From Isochrysis galbana (Eukaryota; Haptophyta; Isochrysidales; Isochrysidaceae), in assembly GCA_018136815.1 (NCBI GenBank), contig CM030938.1:4293448-4357447 (forward strand): a stretch of DNA of 64,000 nt, written 5' to 3'. Position numbers and translations under genes: made by a program. The notes beneath the pieces were generated by a model. That model was given only the letters and a program-made list of their open reading frames with translations, did not search any database and was not told the DNA's origin. The stretch's first letter is position 1. Each line of letters begins with the position of its first letter. Shown here piece after piece: positions 51,212 through 62,979 of this stretch.

Positions 51212-53093
51212 ATGCCCTACTCCCCTTCTTCCGCCTTCTGGACGTCGGGCGTTCCGTTGCGCGACCTCGAGATCACGCTACCCCTCCCTTCCGCCGGCGA
51301 CGCGCCGCTCGGCCTCTCTCTCTCCCTCTCTCCCTCTCCTCCCTCTCCTCCTCTCATTCTCGTGGGCTCCGTCGGACTCCAGTCTCTTGCAGCCAAGCAG
51401 CTGCGGCCAGGCGACATCCTGACGCGGATCAATGGCGTGGCAGTGGGCGGGCAGATCGCTCTTGCAAGGCACATCGTCGATGAGGCCAAAGGAGTCCTCA
51501 GACTCCATGTGCTACGGCCGATGAATGCAGCGCCCACTTCGCCTGCTCACATGGTGGATGAGACGGGCTTCTCGGGAATGCCCACGCCCGCGCCTTCTCC
51601 CGCAGCCGAGAGGGAGGTGATCGCAGCGAGCTACCTGATCGCGAGCCAGCGCGCCAGCCGCAGGCCCTCCGCCGACATCGAGGAGCGCCTCTCTGCCTTT
51701 GGGTCCAGGGAGCCTCGCGAAAGCCACGGCTCGACGACGAGGGAGGAGGAGCCGGAGTGGGCGGACGAGGAGCCCATCTCTGAACCGGCGCCCTGCACGC
51801 CCGCCGAGGGTGCAAGCGCGATCAGCCGGGTCTCGCCCTCAGAGCCCGAGCCCTCCATCGCGCAGCTCTGCTTCCGCCTTGTCGAGACGTTCGGGAGGTG
51901 CGCGCCGCCACGCATGGCCGCATGTGCCACGCCGCCACGTGCGCCACACCCACGCAGACGCCCCTGACCCGTGCTCCAGGTACGGCCTCGAAGAGGGCCG
52001 CTTTTCGCTCCCGTCGGCAGTGCGCTGCACCTCGGCCGGCGCGCTGCTCGTTGCCGACGGTGGCGCCTGTCGCCTGCAGCTTCTCGAGCAGCGCGCGCGC
52101 CGGCGCACGCATGCAGCCTCGTGCGCATCAGCAACGGACGAGGCCTGCATGGGCGGCGACGGCGAGTCCATCGGTGCCGACGGGCCGGGCAAGGGGGATG
52201 CATTCGATGATGAGGATGGCTGCGGCTCGCGCGTGCTTTCGGTTCACTGCTCGATCGGCTCCGGAGCGTGCCAGGTCAACTTCCCGACCGACTTGCTCCT
52301 ACAGGACGAGGCGACATATGTGGTCGAGCGTGGCAATGCCCGCGTGCAGCGCCTTCGACTGGGGGCGGGTGGGCCCACCGGCGAGAGACCCGAGGACGGG
52401 AAGCTGGCCGCGGCTCCCGCATGGGCCACCAGCGCAGCTGGCGCACTAGTCCACCCGTGGGGCATCACGGCGCACGAAGATCTGCTCTTCGTAACCGACG
52501 TCGGATGCATAGGTCGCGCCGACGAGGGGCTACCCGGGCGCGTCGTGGTACTCGACGGCTTGACGCTTGAGGTGGTTGGAGAGCTCGGCATCGGCCGCCT
52601 CAGACTGCCAGCCGGCGTCGCGGTGCTTTCGAGAGCCGAAGGCGCTGAGCTTATTGTCGCCGACCATGGGCTGCACCAACTTTGCTGCCTCGACATTGGA
52701 ACTGCACATCGGGCAGCACGTCGACCAATCAGCCAGGTGGATGGGCGTGTGCGCATCATAGGTCGGCGTGGGCGTGCGCCCGGCATGTTTCACTCGCCAG
52801 TTGGGGTCGCTGTTGGCAGGATGGGTGCCATGTGCGGCGCATTTCATGGCGCTTGCCTCTTTGTCTCCGAGTTCAGTGGTCGGCGAGTGCAGGCGCTTTC
52901 CATCCTCGGTGAGCCGCTCGCAGTGTTCGAGCCTCCTGGGCGCTCGCGCCTGATGGGACTATGTTGTTGCGTTGCGCCCGACGGCGAGATAGGCGTGTGG
53001 GTCTGCGACTACGATGCCGACTGTCTGCACACGTTGAACGTGCACGTTGGCAGAGGGATGCAGGCTACCACGCCCGTCCCGGCCGTTCGGTAG
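51212..53093 (+). CDS. PDZ domain plus NHL-type beta-propeller protein (2 exons)
   Basis: Exons 51212-51897 and 51980-53093 join in frame (AGG split 2/1), 599 residues; the start is the first ATG and may not be the true one. Residues about 30-95 look like a PDZ domain (ILVGSVGLQSLAAKQLRPGD, ILTRINGVAVGG). A Ser/Glu-rich linker follows. From residue about 230 there are repeated NHL-like blades: FSLPSAVRCTSAGALLVADG, VNFPTDLLLQDEATYVVERG, VHPWGITAHEDLLFVTD, LRLPAGVAVLSRAEGAELIV and FHSPVGVAVGRMG. PDZ domains bind C-terminal peptides; NHL propellers bind RNA or protein. The intron is 82 bases. Confidence 0.75.
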
Positions 53094-54510
53094 CCGAATG
53101 CGTGACTGACCCTGCGACACCAGAAAGAGGAGTCCGTGGTCGGAACGCGTGGTTGCACGGCGGCCATGGTGAGCTTGCTCAATGCTATTGAGCTGATATC
53201 GACGCCGCGCGTTCGTCTCGGTGGAAGCCGAAGACTGTGAGGATGCTGGTCAGCCGAGTGATAGTTTCGGACCAGTGGAGTGGTGGACTGGACGGCCGCC
53301 GCGGCTGTCAAGGCGCGCTTGTCGGGCGATCGTACGCTCTTATAATCTTGCATGATGCATGCGCATGTGCATGAGAGGCTGGGTTCACCGAAGCTCCTTG
53401 CCATACCACGCTTCGCGCGTTCGGCGTGCCGTCAGTATACACGTCCCCACGACACCACTTCTGTTGTGGTTCTGCGAAATTCCATTTGCAAGAGTGCTCC
53501 CGGTCCCTGCCACATGCAGAGTATAAACTAGGCTGCGCCGCTCCTAGACTGCATGATGAGTGCATTGTGTGCCCATCGCTCACAGGCGCAGCTTACGCGA
53601 GCCCCGTCGTTTGCAAGCGCAGTTTTTGAGAATGCCTGCGTTGCCCACAAAGTATGCGTAATTTGCCTCTGCTTGCGTTGCGCACTTTGCGTGGATATCG
53701 TGTAGCGTGCGGCCTGGACATGCGTGATGTGTGGACGCTTGGCACAGCGCACAACTCACAAGTTACACAGAACGGTGACTACGATAATGGATAAAGAAAA
53801 CCTTTTAATATTCTTACCGCGCACTCGCGGCGAAGCTGGAACCACTACCGCAGGCAGGCGACAAGGGAGGCGACAAAGGAGGCGAGGGCAAAGAGGGCGA
53901 ATGTAGGATGTAGGATCCTGCGACGGTGACTAGTGACTAGCCTACGAGGAGGGGACATAGAAATGCAGGCAACTTCTAAAACAGACATAGAAAGTCGAGC
54001 TCGCGGATGCGCGACAGTGAGGCCGCACATTGAGATGGAGATGTGAAGCAACATGATGATCGCCGATCACGTGGTACAAAGACACACTTGTGGATCACAA
54101 TCACTACAGCGGTCATCCTGATTTACTCCAAACACTACGTAAACTTCCAATGCGAACAGCAAACAAGCAGTAGTCGCATACGCCATTGCACAATATCTTC
54201 AGTGTAGGCAGTACCGTAAATAGCAACCGGTGGTTGCATGCCTTTTTCTAACAGAGTGGATAGCATTTGCTCTTCACAGCAATAGCTGGGCACAAAGCAT
54301 TGCAGAGGGACAAAAAGCCGCTCATCGCCGATTGAGAGCGAGGCAGGCATAAGCGCAGGCACCACATCCTCGGTTGAATAGCAAACCTTCCTTGGCTGAA
54401 GTATCCATCCACCGACTACGGCTGGGGCTCGGCCTCAAGAGCGATCGAGCGCGCTAGGTGCTGTGCATGAATATACAGATGGAGCGCGAGTGACTAGCGC
54501 GTCGCGCGGA
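53094..54510. other. Intergenic with two dispersed-repeat pieces
   Basis: 53790-53815 carries the inverse of the AGAATATTAAAAGG block. 53850-53945 matches the last exon and 3' flank of the 24.5-kb gene (GGCGACAAAGGAGGCGAG, then GAATGTAGGAT and ACTAGCCTAC). The rest shows no gene. Confidence 0.5.
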
Positions 54511-55940
54511 CTAGCTGATTCCATCCGTGCCCCCACCGGCAGCTTTCGCCTTGACTTCTCTGAGGTAGGCGGCCACGGACTTGCGAGGACCGCACTCGTC
54601 CTCCTCATCTTCCCCCTCCCCATCCAATGGACGATTCCGCTTCCTGCCCGACGGAGGTTCCGACGGTGCCACATCCGCACCATCGTGCTTGGGATCTTCC
54701 CCCCCTAGGGTCTCGAGCGGCACGCGATACTTGGCCTCGGGCTGTCGCAGCCACGAGCAGAGGGTGTCGAGCAGCCAGTGGTCCCAAACCAAGAAGATGG
54801 CCCCCTACCAAGCCAACGAGCAAGCACAGGTCAGGTACGGTTCGGGGATCGCTGCGCACACATCGCGGCTCATGGCGGAGCCGCTTGCAAGCCAGTGCAT
54901 GATGCGCCGTTCGGAGGGCGCGGCCGCAGGAGTTTGCCCACCTGCCGTCGTGCTGCCTGCCTGATCTTGGCTGACTGTTCCCACCCGGTCGTCTGCCTTG
55001 CGACGAGGTGCGTCGCCTCATCGAGCGACGCCGTCACTTCACCACCGCACATGGTCACCAGCACGCACAGCGCGATCTCAGACATGTCCGATGTCTGAGA
55101 AGGAAGCACCCCAGTGAAGGCCAGCCGGCAGCCGCTGAGACACGTACCGCGTCTGGCGGCGAGCAGCGTGCGGATGTCAGGCGGCTGCCGGAGCGGGTTG
55201 TCGAGTGACCAAACTGGGGGCTCCTGGCCGGGTACGTCAGACGGCGGATAGAAACGAGCGTGGATGCTCTGCAACTGTGAGCTCAGCTGCATGAGTCCAT
55301 CATCGCCTGCGTCACCTTGGAACCGGCGCACCAGGCAGAGGCTCTGAAGCTCAGAGTGCCAGACGTCAGGTGTGTCGTCGACGATGAGTGTCATCGAGCT
55401 CTCGCACACGGTGCGCTCGAGCGACTTTTGGGTGCGGCTCTCGGTGGCGCGCCAGCAGCAGACGCCGCCTATGAACAAGCAGGGCGACGAAGCAGCTCAG
55501 CCACACACTTGCAGCACCCGCGCGCGGCGGGCGTCGCTCGCACCTGTGAAGAGCTTTCTCTGCGGGTCGATGAGCGCGAGCACCGCCGCTGCGTACTCCT
55601 CATCCCCCATCGTGTAGAGGAACATGACATACTTCTCGGCCTGGACCTTGAGGAAGTGCGTCAGCCCAGGCCTGAGCACCACGTCCCACGCCTCGCCACG
55701 CACGCGTATTCTCTGCCCCTTTGGGGCGTCAGTGTCGGAGCGAAGTCTCTGAGAGAAGAGCAGAGTCTCATCCAGGTCTAGAACGAGGTAGAGGCGGCGG
55801 TGGCGCAGCTTGTGAGCGGCGTCTGCGGCACGCAGACTCGCCACGTGCCCCACCAACTCTTCCGCGCCCACGCCCTCCCCCAGCGCCGAGCGCAGCAGTC
55901 TGTGGACGCCGGAGCGAGGTGAGCGCAGCGACGGCGCCAT
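54511..55940 (-). CDS. FCP1: FCP1-like RNA polymerase II CTD phosphatase with BRCT domain (3 exons)
   Basis: Exons 55940-55544, 55468-54942 and 54804-54511 have GT-AG introns and join exactly in frame, 405 residues. The catalytic DxDxT motif is in LYLVLDLDETLLF (residues about 50-60). The phosphatase fold continues with VVLRPGLTHFLKV, MFLYTMGDEEYA and SMTLIVDDTPDVW, where the second conserved Asp pair lies. Residues about 235-350 are a BRCT domain (GCRLAFTGVLPS, GGEVTASLDEATHLVA, then VWDHWLLDTLCSWL), split by intron 2. The tail is acidic. FCP1 enzymes remove Ser phosphates from the Pol II C-terminal repeats, recycling the polymerase; the BRCT aids docking. Much shorter than animal FCP1 but with complete key motifs. 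Confidence 0.92.
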
Positions 55941-56760
55941 CGCGCCCCTCTCGGGGGAGTGGGTGGGGAGAGGGGAATACCGCCAGGGGGGGGGGAGGAG
56001 GGGAGCAGGCTGGGGGGGGGGGGTTGAGCCCCTCGTGGAGTTTTTTTTTGGGGCTTGGGAGGACGGTCAAAATCAAAAAATGCAGCCCCCCGCCCACCCC
56101 CCACGTGTGAGTAGTTATAAGTCACAGTTTGACTGCCCTACCAGTACTCGCCCAAGGCCAATCCCAGCCCCACAGCCCCACAGCCCCACAGCCCCACAGC
56201 CCCACAGCCCCACAGCCCCACAGCCCCACAGCCCCACAGCCCCACAGCCCCAGCCCTACCCCCACATCCGACACCCGCACGCCAAGCCCAAAGTACAAAG
56301 TAGTGCACGCATGGGTTAAACCTAAACCGCAGAAACCAAAAAAAAAAGTCCTGTAATATTCTCGCCTCGCGTGCTCAAAGGCCCCGCGGGCGCGACCGCA
56401 ACTTCTTTACGGGTAGAGCGTGAGCGCGCGTGACGGGGGGGGGGGAGGGAGAGGGGGGGCGAATCGCACCATTTCTGGGCGAAGATTTTCGCAGTGGTAG
56501 TGGCAGGTGGCAGGTGCCCCCCCCCGAGGGTTTTTTATTGAGCACCGCGCCACGCTCAAAAAATGCAATCCGGCCCTTACTTATGGTTAGGGTTTACATA
56601 GCCTCTGTTTCCTGTTTGACCGCCCTAGTTGTTTCGTTTTTCCCTTCCCCTTCCCCTTCCCCTCTTCTCTCTTCTGTCGAGCAGTCGAGCACCATGCGAT
56701 AGATACCGGAGGGGGCTAGGACGGCGCGGCTGCCTTGCCAGGAGCCTTCCCCCCCGCCGG
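55941..56760. other. Intergenic: G-rich runs, 8-bp minisatellite, dispersed block
   Basis: 56165-56255 is about ten copies of CCCCACAG. 56350-56375 carries the inverse of the GAGGCGAGAATATT block with poly-A. Poly-G/C runs lie at 55987-56030 and 56434-56460. 56640-56685 is a pyrimidine tract just before the next gene. Confidence 0.7.
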
Positions 56761-57261
56761 ATGGCGGCGTTGCTGCTGCCGCTTCTGCCGCTTCTGCCAA
56801 TCGCGCTCACGTTGGGCGCTCCGCAGGCGAGGGGAGGCGCGATGGCGCGCGCGAGGATGCCGCTACTCACATCTTGGGACTCGCCAGACTGGCGCTGGGG
56901 ATACGCCAACGGCGCAGCGCATGATGTTGCGATGGCTGTGCGAAGCCGGTTCGACGGACAGCCAGCGAGGGCGCGCCTGCTCGCCGACCTGCGCTCCGCC
57001 GAGCCTCCACCGCTTGATGATGTCAAGATGGTCCTTGCACTCGCGTGGCAGCGAGCTCGTAACTACGGCTACGACAATGCCGACTGGGAGGGCGCAATGG
57101 AGCAGATGGCCGCGTGCGCCTTTGAGGGCGAGGGTGGACCTGCGCGTCTCGCAGAGGCTATCCGCTTGCGGTTGGGCAACACTGATGCAGCGGATGCGTC
57201 GCTGGAAACCCTTGCCGCTCTGTCGTTGGAGTCGCTAAAATTTGAAGCCCGTGGGTTGTAA
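56761..57261 (+). CDS. Short protein with N-terminal signal, unknown family
   Basis: 166 residues from ATG 56761, preferred over upstream non-ATG frame because it starts with a hydrophobic leader (LLLPLLPLLPIALTLGAPQA). The mature part is compact and non-repetitive: SWDSPDWRWGYANGAAHDVA, VKMVLALAWQRARNYGYDN and ADWEGAMEQMAACAF. It has the look of small conserved algal proteins of unknown function, possibly secreted or plastid-targeted. That resemblance is an impression, not a search result. Confidence 0.65.
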   Translation: MAALLLPLLPLLPIALTLGAPQARGGAMARARMPLLTSWDSPDWRWGYANGAAHDVAMAVRSRFDGQPARARLLADLRSAEPPPLDDVKMVLALAWQRARNYGYDNADWEGAMEQMAACAFEGEGGPARLAEAIRLRLGNTDAADASLETLAALSLESLKFEARGL

Positions 57262-57688
57262 GTGCCTGGGACGATGAAAGCTTCTGCTACAGCTAGCCCT
57301 AGCGTCCTTGGTGCTTTCTACTTGGCGAAGCCTGAGAGAGCTTGAGACATTCGCAAAGAAGGTCTAGTTCGGTATTGGTAGTCCCACGCGTGTCGAATCA
57401 GAGAAAACTTCCGAGCTCTCGCAACACGCTCTGTTTTGCCTTTCCTGTGCCTTATATAACACTAAAAAAATTCATCTTGAAGATGCCTGCAGCTCCGCTA
57501 AGAGGGTGCAACCTCAGGTTTGGTTGTTCTTTCGCAAGTGCCCCCCATGTGGACGGTATAAGTTCTACTTGAAGGACCCCCTTATTAATGTACAAACTTG
57601 CAGGTTTCATATGGTAATACCGCATGTATGTGCGCAGCAGTTGAAAGAAGTGTCGGACGCGGGCCCACGTTACATTTACATTGGGCGC
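57262..57688. other. Intergenic
   Basis: Less GC-rich than the flanking genes. No exon, RNA gene or repeat recognised. Confidence 0.35.
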
Positions 57689-57934
57689 TTAGGTGCGGCG
57701 TTTGCCTACTGAGAGAGCGTCTTCAGGCTTTCCGAATTTTATCATGCCTCTCGCCCAGTAGTATACTGTCCTAAAGAGGGTATATGTGGTAAAAAGTGCC
57801 GGAATAATGGCAAACCCGGCAAGGCCTAATGCCACAAGCAGTGCGATTAAGCTGATGGGCACGGCAAAAAGGAGGAATATGAAAAAGTTGTCTAATTTCT
57901 CCCACTTGCCGCCTTCAAGCGAGTATACTGGCAT
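57689..57934 (-). CDS. Small protein with two transmembrane helices
   Basis: 81 residues. N terminus MPVYSLEGGKWEKLDNFF, then two hydrophobic helices (FLLFAVPISLIALLVALGLA and FAIIPALFTTYTLF), then a basic stretch (YYWARGMIKFGKP). The hydrophobic pattern is too regular for chance. AT content is higher than in neighbouring genes. No family was identified; it may be a final exon of a longer gene. Confidence 0.5.
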   Translation of the reverse strand: MPVYSLEGGKWEKLDNFFIFLLFAVPISLIALLVALGLAGFAIIPALFTTYTLFRTVYYWARGMIKFGKPEDALSVGKRRT

Positions 57935-58779
57935 TCGTGCCTATTATTGTATTACATTTTTTGGAACTAACACTGGCGCAACTATCCGACGGATGCACGC
58001 GGTGGCCGTTCGCTGAGCGGATGCGTGCTTTACGGCGTCGGCCGCGGCGGAGGACAGGCGTTCTGCCACCAACAAGGCGGAGTTCGACTGATCGAGTGCG
58101 ACCGCGGCACTGTCCCTGATGGAGGTGGGGCAGCGGGCGCGCACACGGCGACACGGACGACGGCAGCGACATGGACAACGACAACTGCGAGTCCGAGACC
58201 TACACCTACCTTACTTACACCCACCAAACGCCACAAATAGTTTCCAAGCAAACATAGAGATGGAGACACAATAATCTGTCACCAACGCATCAGTTGCTTC
58301 ATGATCTGCTCACTTGGAGCAGTAGACTCATCTGCCGCCCGATCGTCTTCTGCATCACTATCGTCTATCGTCGTCGCTCTCCCACTTCACTACCACTACC
58401 CCCCCTGTATCTGTGTATCTGTGTTTCCCGCTGTTTTTTTCTGTGTTTCTTCCAAAGGCAAAAACACACTGTTTTTGCTGTGTTTGGAGGCAGATTCTGT
58501 GTGTTTCCCATGTCCATGTAGGATGTAGGATTCGATCTCAGCCGTCAGCCGCTTGCTTCCTCCTCGAGGCGTTGGCCCATGATGGGTTGCACGCGGGCGT
58601 CATCCGGCTGCGGGCTTGCAAATTTCCCTCCCGTATGACCCAAATTTCGGTCAAATTTTTCGATGATTGACGCAAATTTTATTTAAAAAAATTCTCGAAA
58701 TTCTCGCAGGAGCCAAACAATCCACTCCTTATTTCCCTCTAAAATCTAAGACTTCCCCCCCCCCCCCTCGGTACACACC
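57935..58779. other. Intergenic
   Basis: 58430-58510 has CTGTGTTT motifs that weakly recall the hAT element ends but no inverted repeat or duplication. No exon is recognised. Confidence 0.4.
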
Positions 58780-58980
58780 CGCCACGCCCTCTCTCCCCTT
58801 CCCTCCCCTGCGGGTGTTCGCCGTCGGGTGGCGCGCTCCCTCACTCTCCTGCTCCCCCTCCTCCCTCCGTCTTACCCCTTTCTCCCTCCCTCCCCCCTCT
58901 CTCCCTCTCTCTCCCTCTCTCTCCCTCTCTCTCCCTCTTTCTCCCTCTCTCTCCCTCTCTCTCCCTCCCTCCCTCTGTGG
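58780..58980. repeat. CT-rich tract before the methyltransferase-fold gene
   Basis: Mostly CT with poly-C. Reading it as an N-terminal extension of the next gene gives a Ser/Pro/Leu repeat with no ATG, so it is more likely promoter or 5' UTR. Confidence 0.85.
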
Positions 58981-59046
58981 GGGCAGGTGGCAGGGTGGGG
59001 AAGAGACTTCAGCGGGCAAGGAAGGGCCAAGAGGCTGCGCCGCCCA

Positions 59047-61350
59047 ATGGGGCGCTTTGTCGGCGTCCGTGTGAGTGCGGGAGAGGGAGTATGGAGCAGC
59101 GAGTGCTGGCGGCTCACGCAGGCGGCTCTCGCGCCAGAGGGGGAGCCAGCGAGGCTGCGGCTGCGGATACGTGCTGCGCCAGGCGGCGAGTGGCTCACGA
59201 TTTGCATCCTTTCTCCAGAGCGGCCTGCCGTTGCCTTTGATGTGGTTCTCGAGCCGGGCGCCGCCATCGGCTGTGAATCTCTCGGTGGCGACAGCGGCAC
59301 GGTCCATCTTCTCGGCTGGCAGCGCAAGCCGTCGCGCGCATCGATGCTCGCACGACTGGCGCATCTTGCCGCCTCTGCTGAGCTCGGCAATTCCGATGAC
59401 GGCGAGGCAGATGAGAGCGAGTTTGCGCGCCGTGCGGCAGAGCTCAACCGAGAACGTGAGGAAAAGAAGCGGCGCGAGTCGCTAGGCTCGGCCAGCTCGA
59501 CGACCAAGCGCTCGCCCCGGCTCACCTTTAACCCCAAGGTGCTCGTCGCCGAGTACGTGCCGAAGCGTGTCGGAATTTCGCCTGAGCGCGGCTTCGCTGA
59601 CCTCTCCAAGATGGAAGAGCGGGCGCAGCTGCGCGTTGCGACCGACATGGTTGAGCCGCTGCATCCGCTGGTTGAGCCAAGTGGCACCTCGCCGCCCTCG
59701 CAGCCGCTTCCTCTCCGACAGCCTGCCCGTGGTGTGGCCAAGGCGGTTCCCATGCACTCGCCCGCCGCCGCGAGAGAAACGCCCGACGCTGCCAAGCCCA
59801 GACCGCGCGAGGTGCTCGGCGCCGCGGAGATGCAGCGTCGCATGTCGTCGCTCATCGCCGCTGAGGCTGGCAGCATGGCGCACGGGCGCGCCGATGCAGT
59901 CGAGGCGACGGAGGATTCGTTGGAACGGCTTGCAGAAGATCTACGACATACAAATGGCGATGCCAACTGTAACTGTGGGTCCCTTGGATCGAGCGGACGG
60001 CCAGTGGAGTCATTGTTGCAAGCACTTTTACAGATCCGTTCGGCTGCGCTGCGCGCCTCAGCACTCGAGGCGGCTGAGGCGATTGAGGACATGCGCGCCG
60101 CGTGCGCGCTGGATGGTATCGCCGGCTCTTCGGGCATCGTGCGGCTATTGCGCGAATGTGAGCTTGCAACAGTATACAGCGAAGGTATTGAGGCGCTCAT
60201 ACGCGACGTTAGCGCGGCGGTCAACTCGGATGACGTGCTTTCGGTACGCACTCGACTTCGCCTGCTGCTGCATGTGGATGGACTCTACTTTGCGACGCTT
60301 TACGCCGACGTACAGAGGGGGACAGGCAGAGGCGTGGCTCTCGACCGGCTTAGTGGCAAGCAAGGCTTGCTTGATCCAGCCGCGTTTCTTCGCGCTTCTC
60401 ACCCGCCGACATTTGGGCGAGCGGCGATGGCCGCAATGGCTGGGCCGGTGCGGATGGTCAAGCAGTACGGCGGCTGGCTGAAGCTCGCGGCCGAGATGAT
60501 CTTGGACTGCTCGATGAAGGAGTCGCTGGTTGGGCAGGCCAACCCCTTGTTCAACCTGTGGAAGCTTCGGTTCGCCGAAGCCTCGGAGTTGCTTGGCTCG
60601 TCGGGCGTGGCGAGTGCGGCCGAGTATGCCAAGGTGGCGCCCTTGCGCTCATCCGCAGCCGACAAGGAGCCACCCGCGCCCGCGCTTGTGCGCAAGTGGC
60701 GGAGACTCGAGCGCGAGTGGCCTTGTTGGATGCTCGCCTTCGCCGTCCCCTCCGAAGAGGCTCTCCAGCAGATTGCTGAGCTTAACGTTCCTGTCGTTGA
60801 GATGGGCGGTGGCGTCGGATACTGGGCGGAGCTACTCCGGCAGCGAGGAGTGGCAGTCGAGTGCTACGATTCGACTCCCACAAGCACCCCGCGCGGCGGC
60901 GGACGCGCACACAGCGCCCAAATGTCGGGCAGCAACACCTTCCATGGGCAGAATCCGCCATGGGGTGAGGTGCTCCGCGGGACGCCAAAGACCCTCGCAA
61001 GCGAACGCTTCAAGACACACGCGCTACTCATGTGCTATCCGCCGCCACGCTCTAGTATGGCTGCTGACTGCCTCGCTGCTTTCACCGGCAATATCGTCAT
61101 CCACGTGGGTGAGTGGATGGGCGACACGGGCAACACGGCTTTTGAGAAGGCGTTGGCGCAAGGTTGGTTCTTAGAGCGGCGACTCGCGCTTCCATGCTGG
61201 GGCGACACCGTTGAAGACTGCACCATGTGGCGCCGGAGGTCGTCGCCAACAACGACAATGGCGCATCCAGTGTTGAAGTGTGATGGGTGCCTCAAGTGTG
61301 GCACGCTCCGGCCGGCCACCGCGAAAGACGCTCCCGGCGTGCTTAGGAGG
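59047..61350 (+). CDS. Large protein with C-terminal SAM-methyltransferase-like fold, 3' part lost in gap
   Basis: ATG 59047 (MGRFVGVRVSAGEGVWSSE) is used; 768 codons to a GTAAGT donor at 61351, after which the second gap hides the remaining exons. The N-terminal third resembles a small beta domain and then disordered Ser/Pro regions with a charged helix (RAAELNREREEKKRRES). The middle is helical. Residues about 545-740 look like a Rossmann methyltransferase: a glycine-rich VVEMGGGVGYWAELL, an ECYDSTP acidic end of strand 2, HALLMCYPPP and IVIHVGEWMGDTGN. A Cys motif (CDGCLKCG) begins at the exon end, probably a zinc ribbon completed downstream. Substrate unknown. Confidence 0.7.
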
Positions 61351-61424
61351 TAAGTGTGACAGCCTGCGTGTGAATGCGGCCGCTACTGCAAGCAACACGC
61401 TTTGGCGGGTGCAAAAGGGAGCGG

Positions 61425-61524
61425 NNNNNNNNNNNNNNNNNNNNNNNNNNNNNNNNNNNNNNNNNNNNNNNNNNNNNNNNNNNNNNNNNNNNNNNNNNNN
61501 NNNNNNNNNNNNNNNNNNNNNNNN
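61425..61524. other. Assembly gap (100 N)
   Basis: Exactly 100 N. It removes the 3' exons of the methyltransferase-fold gene. Confidence 0.98.
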
Positions 61525-62399
61525 GCGAGATGCGAGGAGAAGGCGATACGAACGCCGAGCGCGAGACCGCCGCAAGTCGGTGGAGTGGGGCAGTCCGCAG
61601 AAATGGACGGTATAAAGTTAAAGTAGAGTATTACCTCCGTTCTATCACTCAGACGTGAGACGTCAAGGAGTCTTTTAAAACAATAACAGTTCGCAGTTCG
61701 CCAGACATTAATATTGGGGCCACGCCAAGGACACGAGAGGGGAGAGGGTACATTGGGGCTGAATACCAACATTTTGTTCCATCTCAACAGTGTGCTTCAC
61801 ACCAACGGACAAAGTCAAAGTCAAAGTCACAAAGAAAGGAGAATAAAGGTAGCCCGGTCACTCACTAGGGGGGTGCGGAGGGCGAAATCGGTAATGGGCA
61901 AATGGAGGCCTAAATAAGCTTTCTATAGGTTCTGGTATGAGAGATCAGCAAAAAAAAATGGGGGGGTCCTCCGGCAAAATTTTCGAAAAATGGCCAATTT
62001 TAAGCCTTTGAAGAAACGCTAAAAAGTATTCGGGCCCCCTCCGGTACATTTTTACTGATGCCCTTCATGCAAGGCATGCACAACTAGTGACGGAGCCATA
62101 AGCTCTACCAGCTCATACCCTCCACGAAATGTGCTTCTCTACACATTTTATGATCATCGACAAGGTCGTTTGCCTTCATTTGGTACCCCTCGTTTCCAAA
62201 TACGCGCCGGTACAAAAAACATATCTAGTATTTAAGCAAAGGCACCCACCTCACAGTGCTCAACCATGTCTACAAATGGAATGGCGGCTTATGATGTAGT
62301 AGTACGCAAGCGATTGCAATGGATCATAAGAAAGATGGACGATAACTTTAAAAATTCATCACACCTCTCTTTCCGCCATATGGCACTTATAAATCTGCC
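61525..62399. other. Intergenic
   Basis: Lower GC than the gene before the gap, with poly-A and poly-G runs near 61950. A short frame from 62266 (MSTNGMAAYDVVVRKRLQW) may be a first exon for the coiled-coil ORF at 62400 but the join is not supported. Confidence 0.35.
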
Positions 62400-62672
62400 A
62401 TGCAAGCCAAGGCGGAGACGATGGCGGCTGAGCTTGAGGCAGTCAAGGGCCACAACGACTTCATGGCGCGCATGGTGACGGAGGCGAACAAGGAGCGCGA
62501 CCTCCTTCGCCGCCAAGTCCACAACCACAAGAAGGAGAAGTTGGAGTGGGAGGAGGAGGTCACCGAGTGGCGCAAGAAGTTTGACGAGTGCTACTCCATG
62601 TACAAGATGGTGGAGAGCCTTTGGAAGGACGAGCTCGACAAGAAGAAGGCGACGCAGCCGTGCGAGTGGTAG
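62400..62672 (+). CDS. Short coiled-coil protein
   Basis: 90 residues, nearly all charged helix with heptad spacing (KAETMAAELEAVKGHNDFMA, LLRRQVHNHKKEKLEWEEEV). It could be a whole small protein or a last exon. The minus strand is also open over a longer distance, but its composition is that of a complement of a coiled coil. Confidence 0.5.
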   Translation: MQAKAETMAAELEAVKGHNDFMARMVTEANKERDLLRRQVHNHKKEKLEWEEEVTEWRKKFDECYSMYKMVESLWKDELDKKKATQPCEW

Positions 62673-62979
62673 GCGGCGAGTGAGTGTAGCGGCTGCCGCC
62701 CCTTGCGTTGGTCGGGCACATCGGGAGGGCATGCAGAGGCAGCGGGAGAAGAATGCTGAGCTGTGCAGCCACTCGCAGACGGCAGACGCTAGCACGCGAG
62801 CGCAAGGCGCAGCCGAGCCAGGGAAAAGGAGTGTGGCGGCGGTGTGGGAGCGACAGTAGTGGGAGCGTAGCCCAAGCCATTCCATGCGACATGTGAGCAG
62901 AAACAGCGGGAATCGGGTAGAAATTGAGGTGTTTGAAGTCCGGGTAGAATGTAGCAATCTTGTTTAAAATTCGTCTCAT
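62673..62979. other. Spacer
   Basis: Non-repetitive. No gene recognised. Confidence 0.35.

Noticed and set aside
58430-58510. Another copy of the hAT miniature element
   Set aside because: Shares only CTGTGTTT words; no inverted ends or target duplication.
58828-59046. N-terminal extension of the methyltransferase-fold gene
   Set aside because: Starts at GTG, not ATG, and runs through a CT tract giving a Leu/Ser/Pro repeat; ATG 59047 is preferred.
62289-62957. 222-residue minus-strand frame
   Set aside because: Complement of the coiled-coil ORF at 62400; composition is Leu/Arg/Ser-rich without a recognisable domain.
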